Assembly (NCBI GenBank): GCA_963665165.1
Contig: OY761989.1
Span: forward strand, 124,001-188,000
Length of the DNA stretch: 64,000 nt
Reading direction: 5' to 3'
Source of the DNA: G963663315 sp963665165
GTDB taxonomy: Bacteria; Pseudomonadota; Gammaproteobacteria; Arenicellales; Poriferihabitantaceae
The notes below the pieces were generated by a model. The model did no database searches, was not told the origin of the DNA, and saw only the letters and a list, made by a program, of their open reading frames with translations. The translations under genes and the position numbers were made by a program. Each line of letters begins with the position of its first letter. Position 1 is the first letter of the stretch. Of this stretch, positions 24,746 to 34,423 are shown one piece after another.

Positions 24746-26703
24746 AGAATATCTATCTGGCCATTCCCCTGGTCTGTCTGGCCGCCTCGGTCGTAACCGG
24801 GCTGTTCGGCAAATCCATCGGACGCCGGGGGTCACACTCGATCACCATTGCCGGGGTGGCCATCGCCTTCGTGTTGTCGGTGTGGGTCTATGCCGATGTT
24901 CGCAGCGGCGCCAGCGCCAGCCAGACCGTGTATACCTGGGCAATCAGCGGCGGCATTCCTTTTCAGATCGGATTCCTGATCGACCAGTTGAGTTCGACGA
25001 TGATGGTGATCGTCACCTTTGTTTCGCTGATGGTCCATATCTATACCATTGGCTACATGGCAGAGGATCCGGGTTACCAGCGATTCTTCTGTTACATCTC
25101 CCTGTTTACCTTCTCCATGCTGATGCTGGTCATGTCGAACAACTTTCTGCAGTTGTTTTTCGGCTGGGAGGCGGTCGGGCTGGTATCGTATCTGCTGATC
25201 GGTTTCTGGTTTGACCGGGATACCGCGATCTTTGCCAATATGAAGGCATTTCTGGTGAATCGGGTTGGTGACTTCGGGTTTCTGTTGGGAATCGCCGCAA
25301 TTCTGGCCGTGTTCGGTTCGCTCGATTACGCCACCGTGTTCGGCAGCGCCGAAGCGTTCGGGGAAGCCACCGTGACCTCGCCCTTTGGTGAATGGAAATG
25401 GATCACCGTGATCTGCATCCTGTTGTTTGTCGGCGCCATGGGTAAATCCGCGCAAGTGCCGCTGCATGTCTGGTTGCCGGATTCGATGGAGGGCCCGACC
25501 CCGATCTCGGCGTTGATTCATGCGGCGACCATGGTTACGGCAGGGATTTTCATGGTAGCCCGCATGTCCCCCCTGTTCGAATTGAGCGAGACCGCCCTGG
25601 CGGTGGTATTGATCGTCGGCGCCACCACCGCAATCCTCATGGCCCTGATCGGCCTGGTCCAGAATGACATCAAGAGAGTGGTTGCCTACTCGACCCTGTC
25701 GCAACTCGGTTATATGACCGTGGCGCTGGGGGTTTCGGCCTACGAGATTGCAATCTTCCATCTGGGCACCCACGCGTTCTTCAAGGCGCTGCTGTTTCTC
25801 GCTGCCGGATCGGTCATTATCGCCATGCACCACGAACAGGACATGAGAAAAATGGGAGGACTGAAAGCGGTCATGCCGGTCACTTACCTGACCTGCCTGA
25901 TCGGCTCGCTGGCGCTGGCCGGAATCCCTCCGTTCGCAGGCTTTTTCTCCAAGGACGCGATTATCGAAGCAGTCCGTCACAGCCAAACCACGGGGGCGCA
26001 ATTCGCCTATGTTGCGGTGCTGGCCGGTGTATTCGTCACTGCGTTCTATTCTTTCCGATTATTGTTCATGACCTTTCATGGCAAAAACCGCTCAGACGAA
26101 GAGACCCGGTTGCACCTGCATGAATCGCCTCCAGTGGTGACGCTGCCCCTGGTTGCGCTGGCCATTCCCTCGATCCTTGCCGGTCTGGTTTTCTTCGGTC
26201 CGGTGATCAGCGGGGAACACTTTGGCGACTCCCTGTTCATTCTCGGCAACCATGATGTCACGCGGGAAATTGCCGGCGCATATACCGGCAAGACCGGGAG
26301 CGCGCTGATATTCAGCGCCATCCTGCACGGTATACTGACCCCGCCTTTCTGGCTGGCAATCGGTGGAATCGCCGGCGCCTGGTATTGCTATTGCCATAAT
26401 CCCGCAATACCGGAGAGGATTGCGAAAGCCGTGGGACCGGTCTACCGCATGTTGCAAAACAAGTACGGCTTTGACGATTTCTACCAGGCCCTGTTCGCAA
26501 GGGGGTCGGTATGGTCCGGGAAACTGTTGTACAAGAATGTCGATGCGGGATTGATCGACGGAGGGCTGGTGAATGGAACCGCCTATACCGTGGCCGCCAT
26601 TTCGGTTGCCTTGAGAAAAATCCAGACCGGTTATACCTATCATTACGCCTTCGTGATGATTATCGGATTGTTCAGCCTGATCACGTTGTTTGTCTGGTTT
26701 TGA
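24742..26703 (+). CDS. nuoL: NADH-quinone oxidoreductase subunit L
   Basis: An antiporter-like proton-pumping subunit of 653 residues at the distal end of the membrane arm. It contains FFGWEAVGLVSYLLIGFWF, the Lys-bearing MGKSAQVPLHVWLPDSMEGPTPISALIHAATMVTAGI, and the C-terminal lateral helix ending in FSLITLFVWF. It overlaps nuoK by 4 bases and is 39 bases before nuoM. Confidence 0.96.
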   Translation: MKNIYLAIPLVCLAASVVTGLFGKSIGRRGSHSITIAGVAIAFVLSVWVYADVRSGASASQTVYTWAISGGIPFQIGFLIDQLSSTMMVIVTFVSLMVHIYTIGYMAEDPGYQRFFCYISLFTFSMLMLVMSNNFLQLFFGWEAVGLVSYLLIGFWFDRDTAIFANMKAFLVNRVGDFGFLLGIAAILAVFGSLDYATVFGSAEAFGEATVTSPFGEWKWITVICILLFVGAMGKSAQVPLHVWLPDSMEGPTPISALIHAATMVTAGIFMVARMSPLFELSETALAVVLIVGATTAILMALIGLVQNDIKRVVAYSTLSQLGYMTVALGVSAYEIAIFHLGTHAFFKALLFLAAGSVIIAMHHEQDMRKMGGLKAVMPVTYLTCLIGSLALAGIPPFAGFFSKDAIIEAVRHSQTTGAQFAYVAVLAGVFVTAFYSFRLLFMTFHGKNRSDEETRLHLHESPPVVTLPLVALAIPSILAGLVFFGPVISGEHFGDSLFILGNHDVTREIAGAYTGKTGSALIFSAILHGILTPPFWLAIGGIAGAWYCYCHNPAIPERIAKAVGPVYRMLQNKYGFDDFYQALFARGSVWSGKLLYKNVDAGLIDGGLVNGTAYTVAAISVALRKIQTGYTYHYAFVMIIGLFSLITLFVWF

Positions 26704-26742
26704 CGATGACACTTGACTTGATGCCGGATAGCAGGGTCCCGA

Positions 26743-28236
26743 ATGGAAAATAAACTGCTCAGCGTACTCATCTGGCTTCCTGTCCTTGCCGGTGTACTGG
26801 TGCTGGCGACCGGGGATGACCGGCGCGCGGAAACCGCGCGCAAACTCGCCCTCGGATTTTCGATTGTGATATTCCTGCTCAGCATTCCCCTGTATACCGG
26901 GTTCGACCCGACCACTGCCCGGATGCAGTTCGTCGAACATTATCGGTGGATAGAGCCATTCAACATTTTCTATTCGATCGGGGTGGATGGCATTTCGATG
27001 CCGCTGATCCTGTTGACCACGCTGTTGACCGTAGTGGTCGTGATCGCGGGCTGGCAGGTCATTCAACAGCGGGTCGCGCAATACATGGCCGCATTCCTGA
27101 TTATGGAAGGCGTCATGATCGGCGTGTTTTCCGCGCTGGACGCGGTTTTGTTCTATGTCTTCTGGGAGGCCATGCTGATTCCGATGTTTCTGATAATCGG
27201 AATCTGGGGCGGACCCAACCGGATCTACGCGACGATCAAGTTTTTCCTGTATACCCTGCTGGGTTCTCTGCTGATGCTGGTGGCCCTGATCTATTTGTAC
27301 AATGCCGGCAACGGAAGTTTCAGCATTCTCGATTTCCATCGTTTGCCGCTGTCGCTGGATGCCCAGATATTGATCTTTCTGGCTTTTTTCGCTGCCTTTG
27401 CGGTCAAGGTTCCGATGTTCCCGGTTCATACCTGGTTGCCCGATGCCCATGTCGAGGCGCCGACCGGAGGTTCCGTTATTCTGGCCGCGATCATGTTGAA
27501 GATGGGCGGCTATGGTTTTATTCGGTTCAGTATGCCGATTACCCCCGACGCCAGCCATCAACTGGCATGGCTGATGATCGGACTCTCCCTGATCGCGGTG
27601 GTCTATATCGCACTGGTCGCGCTGGTGCAGCAGGATATGAAAAAACTGATCGCCTATTCGTCGATCTCCCACATGGGTTTTGTTACCCTGGGGTTTTTCG
27701 TCTTCAACCCGCAGGGAGTGGAAGGGGCAATGATGCAGATGATCTCCCATGGATTCATTTCCGGCGCCCTGTTCCTGTGCGTTGGCGTACTTTATGACCG
27801 TTTGCACTCACGCAGGATTGACAGTTACCGGGGCATTGCCACTCCAATGCCCGTTTTTGCCGCATTCATGGTACTGTTTGCGATGGCCAATGCCGGTCTG
27901 CCGGGCACCTCCGGATTCGTCGGGGAATTCCTGGTCATACTCGGCTCTTTCAAGGTCAATCCCTGGTTCGCCATTTTTGCCGCGCTGACCCTGGTGTTTG
28001 GCGCCGCGTATACCCTGTGGGTGGTAAAACGGGTGGTATACGGAAAGGTACTGAACGATGAGGTCGCCGCGCTGAATGATATTGACCGCCGGGAAATCCT
28101 GATGCTGGGCATTCTCGCATTGATGGTGCTGGCAGTGGGCATCTGGCCGAATCCCGTTCTCGATGTGATGCATGTATCCATCGACAATCTGCTGCAACAT
28201 GTCGAGGTCTCGAAATGTCTGACAGAATGTCGTTGA
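26743..28236 (+). CDS. nuoM: NADH-quinone oxidoreductase subunit M
   Basis: A 497-residue antiporter-like pump subunit. FYVFWEAMLIPMFLIIGIWG (key Glu), VKVPMFPVHTWLPDAHVEAPTGGSVILAAIMLKMGGYG (key Lys) and QQDMKKLIAYSSISHMGF are present. It lies 43 bases upstream of nuoN. Confidence 0.96.
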   Translation: MENKLLSVLIWLPVLAGVLVLATGDDRRAETARKLALGFSIVIFLLSIPLYTGFDPTTARMQFVEHYRWIEPFNIFYSIGVDGISMPLILLTTLLTVVVVIAGWQVIQQRVAQYMAAFLIMEGVMIGVFSALDAVLFYVFWEAMLIPMFLIIGIWGGPNRIYATIKFFLYTLLGSLLMLVALIYLYNAGNGSFSILDFHRLPLSLDAQILIFLAFFAAFAVKVPMFPVHTWLPDAHVEAPTGGSVILAAIMLKMGGYGFIRFSMPITPDASHQLAWLMIGLSLIAVVYIALVALVQQDMKKLIAYSSISHMGFVTLGFFVFNPQGVEGAMMQMISHGFISGALFLCVGVLYDRLHSRRIDSYRGIATPMPVFAAFMVLFAMANAGLPGTSGFVGEFLVILGSFKVNPWFAIFAALTLVFGAAYTLWVVKRVVYGKVLNDEVAALNDIDRREILMLGILALMVLAVGIWPNPVLDVMHVSIDNLLQHVEVSKCLTECR

Positions 28237-28279
28237 TCGGGTACCGGAGCGTCTGCCACCCAAACCCTGGCCCGCCATC

Positions 28280-29731
28280 ATGAATCTTCAAACACTCCAT
28301 TTCGAACTGGCGCTGCCTGAGATTTTAATCGCGTCCATGGCTTCGGTTATTCTGATGGCGGGCCTGTTTCTCAAACCGGCCAGGAGCCAGGAAACCTGTT
28401 TCTGGTTGAGTATCGGTTCCCTGCTGGTGACCGCTGCCCTGATCATCGGAGATTTTTCAACCCGGTCGGTCACTGCGTTCAACGGACTGTTTGTCGATGA
28501 CCCGATGTCTGATCTGCTCAAGGTCGCAATCTGTATCCTGTCTGCCGTCATTTTTGTTTACAGTCGGCAATATAACCGGCACCGGGGTATCTTCCAGAAC
28601 GAATACTACGTGCTTGGACTGTTCTCGGTTTGCGGGATGATGGTCATGTCCTCGGCGAATCATTTGCTGACCCTGTACCTCGGCCTGGAACTGATGTCGC
28701 TGTGTCTTTACTCGATGATCGCCTTTTACCGGGATGACGCCCTGGCCGTTGAATCGGCCATGAAATACTTCGTGCTGGGCGCCCTGGCATCCAGTATCCT
28801 GCTGTACGGCATGTCTTTGCTATATGGTTTGACCGGCGCCCTGGGCCTGCCCGAATTGAGCGCCGCGGTGGCCGATGTGCAGCCGGACAATCTGGCGCTG
28901 ATCCTGGCCACCGTGTTCATAGTGGTCGCTCTCGGCTTCAAACTTGGAGCCGTACCGTTCCACATGTGGGTTCCGGATGTCTATCATGGTTCTCCGACTT
29001 CAACCACCGCATTCATTGGGGCGGCTCCCAAGATCGCCGCTTTCGCAATCACGTTGAGATTGCTGGTGGGAGGACTGGAAGACCTGCAGGGAATGTGGCA
29101 GCAGATGCTGATCGTCCTGGCTTTATTGTCAATCATGATCGGCAACATTATCGCAATCGCCCAGGACAACCTGAAAAGGATGCTGGCCTATTCCACGATC
29201 TCGCACATGGGTTTCTTCCTGCTGGGTATCCTGAGTGGAACAGACGAGGGGTATGGGGCATCCCTGTTTTATGTCCTGGTTTATGCCACCATGAGCTGTG
29301 GGGCATTTGGGCTGATTCTGGTTCTGTCGGACAAAAACTTCGAGTCCGATCGGTTGAGTGACCTGAAAGGTTTGAACCAGAGAAGCCCGGTACTGGCGCT
29401 GTTCATTCTGGTCCTGATGTTTTCGATGGCCGGGGTACCGCCTGCCGCCGGCTTCTTCGCGAAACTGTCGGTCATACAGGCATTGGTTGACGCCGGCCTG
29501 GTCTGGGTCGCCGTCGTTGCGGTAATACTGGCCGTGATTGGAGCCTATTATTACCTGAGAATTATCAAACTGGTTTATTTCGACACGCCGCAGTCTGACC
29601 GGGCAATATTCTGGGTAAAGGATAGTGTGGCGGTATTGACGTTGAATGTCCTCATTGTCATCGCCATATTGCCCTGGATCGGATCACTCATCTCACTCTG
29701 TAATCAGGTTGTCCTTGAATTCGTCCACTGA
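28280..29731 (+). CDS. nuoN: NADH-quinone oxidoreductase subunit N
   Basis: The last complex I subunit, 483 residues, another antiporter-like membrane protein. LGLELMSLCLYSMIAFYR, the Lys-containing GFKLGAVPFHMWVPDVYHGSPTSTTAFI and QDNLKRMLAYSTISHMGFF identify it. Only 8 bases separate it from ddl, so the transcript probably continues into the downstream genes. Confidence 0.95.
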   Translation: MNLQTLHFELALPEILIASMASVILMAGLFLKPARSQETCFWLSIGSLLVTAALIIGDFSTRSVTAFNGLFVDDPMSDLLKVAICILSAVIFVYSRQYNRHRGIFQNEYYVLGLFSVCGMMVMSSANHLLTLYLGLELMSLCLYSMIAFYRDDALAVESAMKYFVLGALASSILLYGMSLLYGLTGALGLPELSAAVADVQPDNLALILATVFIVVALGFKLGAVPFHMWVPDVYHGSPTSTTAFIGAAPKIAAFAITLRLLVGGLEDLQGMWQQMLIVLALLSIMIGNIIAIAQDNLKRMLAYSTISHMGFFLLGILSGTDEGYGASLFYVLVYATMSCGAFGLILVLSDKNFESDRLSDLKGLNQRSPVLALFILVLMFSMAGVPPAAGFFAKLSVIQALVDAGLVWVAVVAVILAVIGAYYYLRIIKLVYFDTPQSDRAIFWVKDSVAVLTLNVLIVIAILPWIGSLISLCNQVVLEFVH

Positions 29732-29739
29732 CCATTTTC

Positions 29740-30876
29740 ATGAAGGAAAAAATTAATCTCGGCATCCTGTTCGGCGGGCAATCCTGTGAGCACGAAGTCT
29801 CGGTCACATCGGCGAAATCAATCCAGAAAGCCATCGACCGGGAAAAATATCATGTCCACCTGATCGGTATCGATAAATCCGGCGGCTGGCATCTGGGCAA
29901 TGATGTAGAGGCCCTGACTTCATCGGGCTCGGTCACTCGACTGCGGCAGGTCCAGGGCCGTCCCGACTCCGCGGTATCACTGGAACTGCACAATAGCGGT
30001 AACCTGGTCAGCCGGCGTACCGACTCGACAACGCAACCTCACGCTCCTGCCCGGCCCCCCATGCTGGATGTGGTTTTTCCGGTTCTGCATGGCCCTTTCG
30101 GTGAAGACGGAATCATGCAGGGCGTACTGGAAACGGCCGGGATGCCTTATGTGGGATGTGGTGTCGCCGCTTCCGCCCTGGCCATGGACAAGGCCCTTGC
30201 GAAAATGGTGTTCGCCGCCAACGGCATTCCCCAGGCGCCGTATCTGATTGCCGGATCGGCTGAGTGGCAACGGGACCAAAACCGGATCGTTACCCTGAGC
30301 GAGCAAAAATTGGAATATCCGATGTTCGTAAAACCGGCCAACATGGGTTCAAGTGTGGGTATAAGCAAGGCCGGTGGCCGCCAGGAATTGATAGAGGCCG
30401 CCAGTCTGGCATTTCAATTCGACAACAAGGTCGTGATCGAGCAATCCATGGAGAACTGCCGGGAAATCGAATGCTCGGTGCTGGGCAACGAAAACCCGCA
30501 AGCGTCCATTCCGGGCGAGATCATTCCGGGCGCGGAATTCTACGACTATCATACCAAGTATATCGACGACAAAAGCCAACTGGTCATTCCGGCGACATTG
30601 GATGAGGAAACAATCCGCAGGGTCCAGTCGCTTTCAGTCCGGACTTTCAAGGCGATTGACGGGCGCGGACTGGCGCGGGTGGATTTCTTTGTTGACCGGG
30701 ATTCGAACGCGGTCATACTGAACGAAATCAACACCATGCCGGGGTTCACCCCAATCAGTATGTATCCGAAGTTGTGGGCCGCCTCCGGCATCGCCTACGA
30801 AGACCTGGTCGACAGGCTGGTCGAACTCGCCATCGCACATTTCGAGTCGAAACAATCATTAAAACGCACATTCTAG
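29740..30876 (+). CDS. ddl: D-alanine--D-alanine ligase
   Basis: This ATP-grasp enzyme of 378 residues makes the D-Ala-D-Ala dipeptide of peptidoglycan. It begins with LGILFGGQSCEHEVSVTSAKS and has HGPFGEDG, YVGCGVAASALAMDK, FVKPANMGSSVGISKA and the metal-binding LNEINTMPGFTPISMYPKL. The length and lid are of the DdlA type. It lies outside the division cluster, directly after nuoN (8-base gap), and 32 bases before the glutamine synthetase homologue. Confidence 0.93.
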   Translation: MKEKINLGILFGGQSCEHEVSVTSAKSIQKAIDREKYHVHLIGIDKSGGWHLGNDVEALTSSGSVTRLRQVQGRPDSAVSLELHNSGNLVSRRTDSTTQPHAPARPPMLDVVFPVLHGPFGEDGIMQGVLETAGMPYVGCGVAASALAMDKALAKMVFAANGIPQAPYLIAGSAEWQRDQNRIVTLSEQKLEYPMFVKPANMGSSVGISKAGGRQELIEAASLAFQFDNKVVIEQSMENCREIECSVLGNENPQASIPGEIIPGAEFYDYHTKYIDDKSQLVIPATLDEETIRRVQSLSVRTFKAIDGRGLARVDFFVDRDSNAVILNEINTMPGFTPISMYPKLWAASGIAYEDLVDRLVELAIAHFESKQSLKRTF

Positions 30877-30908
30877 GTTATCTGTAATCTGGAAACCGGA
30901 CTTGACCA

Positions 30909-32267
30909 TTGAGCGCCGTCACCGAATTCGGGCAATTCCTCGAAACCTGGCCGCAAACGAAATACCTGGACGCATTTTATTGCGATCTGTCCTGCGTCAT
31001 TCGCGGCAAGCGTTACCCCGTTGCTGAGGCGGACAAGGTATTCGAGGCGGGTATGATGAGTCCTGGCTCGTCTTTCCTGCTTGCAGTTACCGGTGAGTCG
31101 ATGGATCCGGAGGGACTGGGGTTTTCGGATGGCGACCCCGACCAGTTGGCGATCCCCGTTCCGGGAACCCTGGCGCCCGCTCCGTGGACACAGATCCCTA
31201 CAGCCCAGGTGATGCTGACCCTGCAGGGACTGGACGGCGAACCGTACTACTATGAACCCCGCAACGTACTGGCCAGGACGCTGGATCGTTTTGCCGGGCT
31301 TGGCCTTCGTCCGATGGTTGCGTTCGAACTGGAATTTTATCTGTTCGCCGCGGACCGGTCGGACGGATTGCAACCGCCGCGAAGTCCCCTGACCGGGCAA
31401 CGCAACAATACCACCCAGGTTTACAGCCTTGAGGACGTAGAGGATTTTGCCCTGTATCTCGACGAGGTCGTCTCTACATGTGCGCTGCAGGGCGTGACCA
31501 CCAGCGCCATTTCCGCAGAGTACTCGCCCGCACAATTTGAAATCAACCTCAAGCACAGTGACAATCCGATGGCAGCGGCGGACCACTGCGTCATGTTCAG
31601 GCGGGCTGTGCAGGGAATCGCGCGAAAACGCGGATACCAGGCGACTTTCATGGCCAAACCCCGAACCGAAAATTCCGGCAATGGACTGCATCTGCATGTC
31701 AGCCTGCTGGATGAAAAAGGCAATAACGTGTTCGACGGGAAAGGGCAATACGGAACCCTGGAATGCGCCGCCGGGACGCTGATGCACAGCATCGGCGGGT
31801 TAACGGACATCATGGCGGAATCAATGGGGATTTTCGCCCCGAACGTCAATTCATACGACCGGTTCGTACCGAACACCTACACTCCGGTCACCGCAAGCTG
31901 GGGGTTTGAAAACCGCAGCGTGGCGATACGAATCCCGAAAAGTCCGGGGACCGCCCGGCGTTTCGAACATCGTGTCGCAGGTGCGGATGCCAATCCTTAT
32001 CTGGTTCTTGCCGCAATACTGGCTGGCATGTACCATGGCATCACCCGGCAGATTGCCCCCGGACCACCCAGCGAGGGCAATGCCGGAGAAAAGCTGGGTC
32101 CCGGCATTCCTTTCGATTTGACCGAGGCGCAGGCCCGCAGTCGTCAAAGCCGGGTTTTGTCGGACTGTTTCGGAGAAAAATATATTCGTGCCTATACCAG
32201 TTGCAAGTTGAGTGAATACCGCGGGTTTGTCGAATCCGGGGACGCCCAAAGCCACTGGTATTTGTGA
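30909..32267 (+). CDS. Glutamine synthetase family protein, gamma-glutamylpolyamine synthetase (PuuA)-like
   Basis: This 452-residue protein is far closer to PuuA-type ligases than to GlnA. N-terminal FLETWPQTKYLDAFYCDLSCVIRGKRYPV, EPRNVLARTL, VAFELEFYLF, SAEYSPAQFEINLKH, ATFMAKPRTENSGNGLHLHVSL, APNVNSYDRFVPNTYTPVTASWGFENRSVAIRIP and HRVAGADANPYLVLAAILAGM all have PuuA counterparts. PuuA joins glutamate to putrescine with ATP. The start is TTG at 30909. It lies 32 bases after ddl and 36 bases before an amine dehydrogenase homologue, so I infer a role in amine or polyamine catabolism. The exact amine is unknown. Confidence 0.85.
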   Translation: MSAVTEFGQFLETWPQTKYLDAFYCDLSCVIRGKRYPVAEADKVFEAGMMSPGSSFLLAVTGESMDPEGLGFSDGDPDQLAIPVPGTLAPAPWTQIPTAQVMLTLQGLDGEPYYYEPRNVLARTLDRFAGLGLRPMVAFELEFYLFAADRSDGLQPPRSPLTGQRNNTTQVYSLEDVEDFALYLDEVVSTCALQGVTTSAISAEYSPAQFEINLKHSDNPMAAADHCVMFRRAVQGIARKRGYQATFMAKPRTENSGNGLHLHVSLLDEKGNNVFDGKGQYGTLECAAGTLMHSIGGLTDIMAESMGIFAPNVNSYDRFVPNTYTPVTASWGFENRSVAIRIPKSPGTARRFEHRVAGADANPYLVLAAILAGMYHGITRQIAPGPPSEGNAGEKLGPGIPFDLTEAQARSRQSRVLSDCFGEKYIRAYTSCKLSEYRGFVESGDAQSHWYL

Positions 32268-32303
32268 ACTTGAGCGCCATGAGCGTAAAAACCGGGCTGT
32301 AAA

Positions 32304-34373
32304 ATGCGTGATCCCAGATATGACATCCTTTTCGAGCCGGTCCGGATCGGTCCGGTAACGGCAAAAAACCGCTTCTATCAGGTGCCCCATTGCAATGGTC
32401 TGGGGTATCTGTCCCCGAAAGGCGAAGCCGCTTTCCGCGGCATGAAGGCCGAGGGCGGCTGGGCCGTGGTATCCAACCAGGAAACCGACATCCACCCGTC
32501 CTCCGATTCGACTCCTTACGTCGAAGCAAAGCTGTGGGACGCAGAGGATATGGAACGACTGCGCCTGAGTGTCGACGCGATCCATCAACACGAGGCGCTG
32601 GCGGCCGTCGAGCTCGGTTTTTATGGACACGCGGCGCACAACGGGCAAAGCCGCCTGCCGACCATGTCTGCGTCGGCAATGATTATCGGCTCGATGGATC
32701 CGATACAGCCTTACTGCATGGGCAGAAAAGACATTGCCAACGTGCGCCGGTGGCACCGCAGGGCCGCGCTGCGTTGCAGGCAGATCGGTTACGACATCGT
32801 TTACGTTTATGCCGCCCACGACATCGCCCTTCCGTTCCATTTCATCTCCCCGAAGTATAACCGGCGCACCGATGAATACGGCGGCAGCCTGGAAAACCGG
32901 GTTCGATTCCTGCGCGAGTTACTCGAAGACACCAAAGACGCAGTCGGCGACGATTGTGGAATCGCCCTGCGTTTCGCGGTCGATGAACTGCTCGGCGATA
33001 CCGGGCTGGTATCCGGCTCCGAAGGGCGCGAAGTCGTGGAAATGCTGGCGGAGGAACCCGATATATGGGATGTCAACATCAGCAGATGGGCGAACGATTC
33101 ACAATCCTCCCGCTTTTCCGAAGAAGGGTTCCAGGAGGAATATATCCGATTCGTCAAACAGGTAACCGGAAAACCGGTCGTGGGCGTGGGTCGGTTCACC
33201 TCGCCGGACACCATGGTCTCGCAAATAAAACGTGGGGTACTCGATATGATTGGCGCCGCCCGCCCGTCGATTGCCGACCCGTTTTTACCGAAAAAAATCG
33301 AACAAGGCAGAATCAACGACATCCGGGAATGTATCGGATGCAATGTCTGCATTGTCAGTGACAACACCATGATCCCGATCCGTTGTACCCAGAACCCGAC
33401 CTCGGGAGAAGAGTATCGCCGGGACTGGCACCCGGAAACAATCCACGCAAAGACCTCTTCTGACGCGGTATTGATTGTCGGCGCCGGTCCGGCCGGCCTG
33501 GAAGCGGCCATGTCACTCGGCAAACGGGGTTATCGGGTTGTGGTTGCCGAAGCGGCCGACTCTCCCGGCGGCCGGGTGGCAATCGAGAGCAGATTGCCCG
33601 GACTGTCTGCATGGCAGCGGGTGGTCGATTACCGCCTGGGCCAGATCGAAAAACTGGATCAGGTTGAAATCTTCCTGCAAAGCGCCCTGAACAAGGATCA
33701 GGCGCTGGATTTCTCCAAAGAACTCGATATCCGGCACATCGTCATCGCCACCGGTTCAAAATGGGATGCCCGGGGCGTGGGGCGCAACCACTATCATCCG
33801 GTTCCCCGCGATCAGGACGGAATCGTGCTGACTCCCGATCATGTCATGGCGAACATACCGACAGCGGGCCATATCGCAATCTATGACGATGACCACTATT
33901 ACATGGGCAGCGCACTCGCTGAGGCCGTGGCCGGGAAAGGCGCCCGGGTGACCCTGATTACCCCCGCGGCGGATGTTTCCGCATGGACACACAATACCCT
34001 GGAACAGGGCCACATCGAATCCCGGCTGTATGACCTGGGCGTGGACATAAAGGAGAAATTTCTGCTGGCTTCAATACAGCGGGGAAGCGTGACACTGGAG
34101 CATATCGTCAGCGGAAGAAGCCAGCGGCTTGATGCCGACAGTCTGGTCATGGTGGCCGCAAGACGCCCGCAGGACAGTTTGTTTTTTGATCTGGATGGCG
34201 ACCCGGATGGCCTGGAGTCGGCTGGTATCCAGTCGGTCACGCGAATCGGCGACTGTCTTGCCCCTTCAACCATTGCGGCTGCGGTATACGAAGGCCACCG
34301 CTACGCCCGGGAATTCGACAGCAATGCAGACATTGACGAAGTCCCGTACAAAAGGGAACATATCCGGATCTGA
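32304..34373 (+). CDS. Amine dehydrogenase of the trimethylamine/histamine dehydrogenase family (FMN, 4Fe-4S)
   Basis: This 689-residue flavoprotein has an Old Yellow Enzyme barrel, a 4Fe-4S cluster and a C-terminal dinucleotide-binding half (VLIVGAGPAGLEA). It aligns without gaps to trimethylamine dehydrogenase over the first 172 residues. The flavin-linking Cys30 (NRFYQVPHC), Tyr169 and His172 (YVYAAH) keep the same numbers; Trp262 and Asp265 match Trp264 and Asp267. Cluster cysteines are 343, 346, 349 and 361. Two of the three aromatic residues that bind trimethylamine are acidic here: Tyr60 is Glu60 and Trp355 is Asp353. Histamine dehydrogenase also has Asp at the latter site. A basic di- or polyamine substrate is therefore more likely than trimethylamine. 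Confidence 0.85.
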   Translation: MRDPRYDILFEPVRIGPVTAKNRFYQVPHCNGLGYLSPKGEAAFRGMKAEGGWAVVSNQETDIHPSSDSTPYVEAKLWDAEDMERLRLSVDAIHQHEALAAVELGFYGHAAHNGQSRLPTMSASAMIIGSMDPIQPYCMGRKDIANVRRWHRRAALRCRQIGYDIVYVYAAHDIALPFHFISPKYNRRTDEYGGSLENRVRFLRELLEDTKDAVGDDCGIALRFAVDELLGDTGLVSGSEGREVVEMLAEEPDIWDVNISRWANDSQSSRFSEEGFQEEYIRFVKQVTGKPVVGVGRFTSPDTMVSQIKRGVLDMIGAARPSIADPFLPKKIEQGRINDIRECIGCNVCIVSDNTMIPIRCTQNPTSGEEYRRDWHPETIHAKTSSDAVLIVGAGPAGLEAAMSLGKRGYRVVVAEAADSPGGRVAIESRLPGLSAWQRVVDYRLGQIEKLDQVEIFLQSALNKDQALDFSKELDIRHIVIATGSKWDARGVGRNHYHPVPRDQDGIVLTPDHVMANIPTAGHIAIYDDDHYYMGSALAEAVAGKGARVTLITPAADVSAWTHNTLEQGHIESRLYDLGVDIKEKFLLASIQRGSVTLEHIVSGRSQRLDADSLVMVAARRPQDSLFFDLDGDPDGLESAGIQSVTRIGDCLAPSTIAAAVYEGHRYAREFDSNADIDEVPYKREHIRI

Positions 34374-34423
34374 CCGCTTCCGGGCCTGGTAACCGGGGGT
34401 TCCCGAGGGTTTCTGTTGGTGAG

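Noticed and set aside
24832..26001. Minus-strand open frame of 389 codons opposite nuoL
   Set aside because: Same reason: a composition artefact antisense to a clear gene.
26092..27807. Long minus-strand open frame of 571 codons opposite nuoL and nuoM
   Set aside because: It is antisense to two well-conserved subunits, is rich in His, Gln, Arg and Asp with no recognisable fold, and results from codon bias on the coding strand.
32304..34373. Trimethylamine dehydrogenase proper
   Set aside because: Two of three aromatic substrate-binding residues are acidic, so a methylamine substrate is doubtful.
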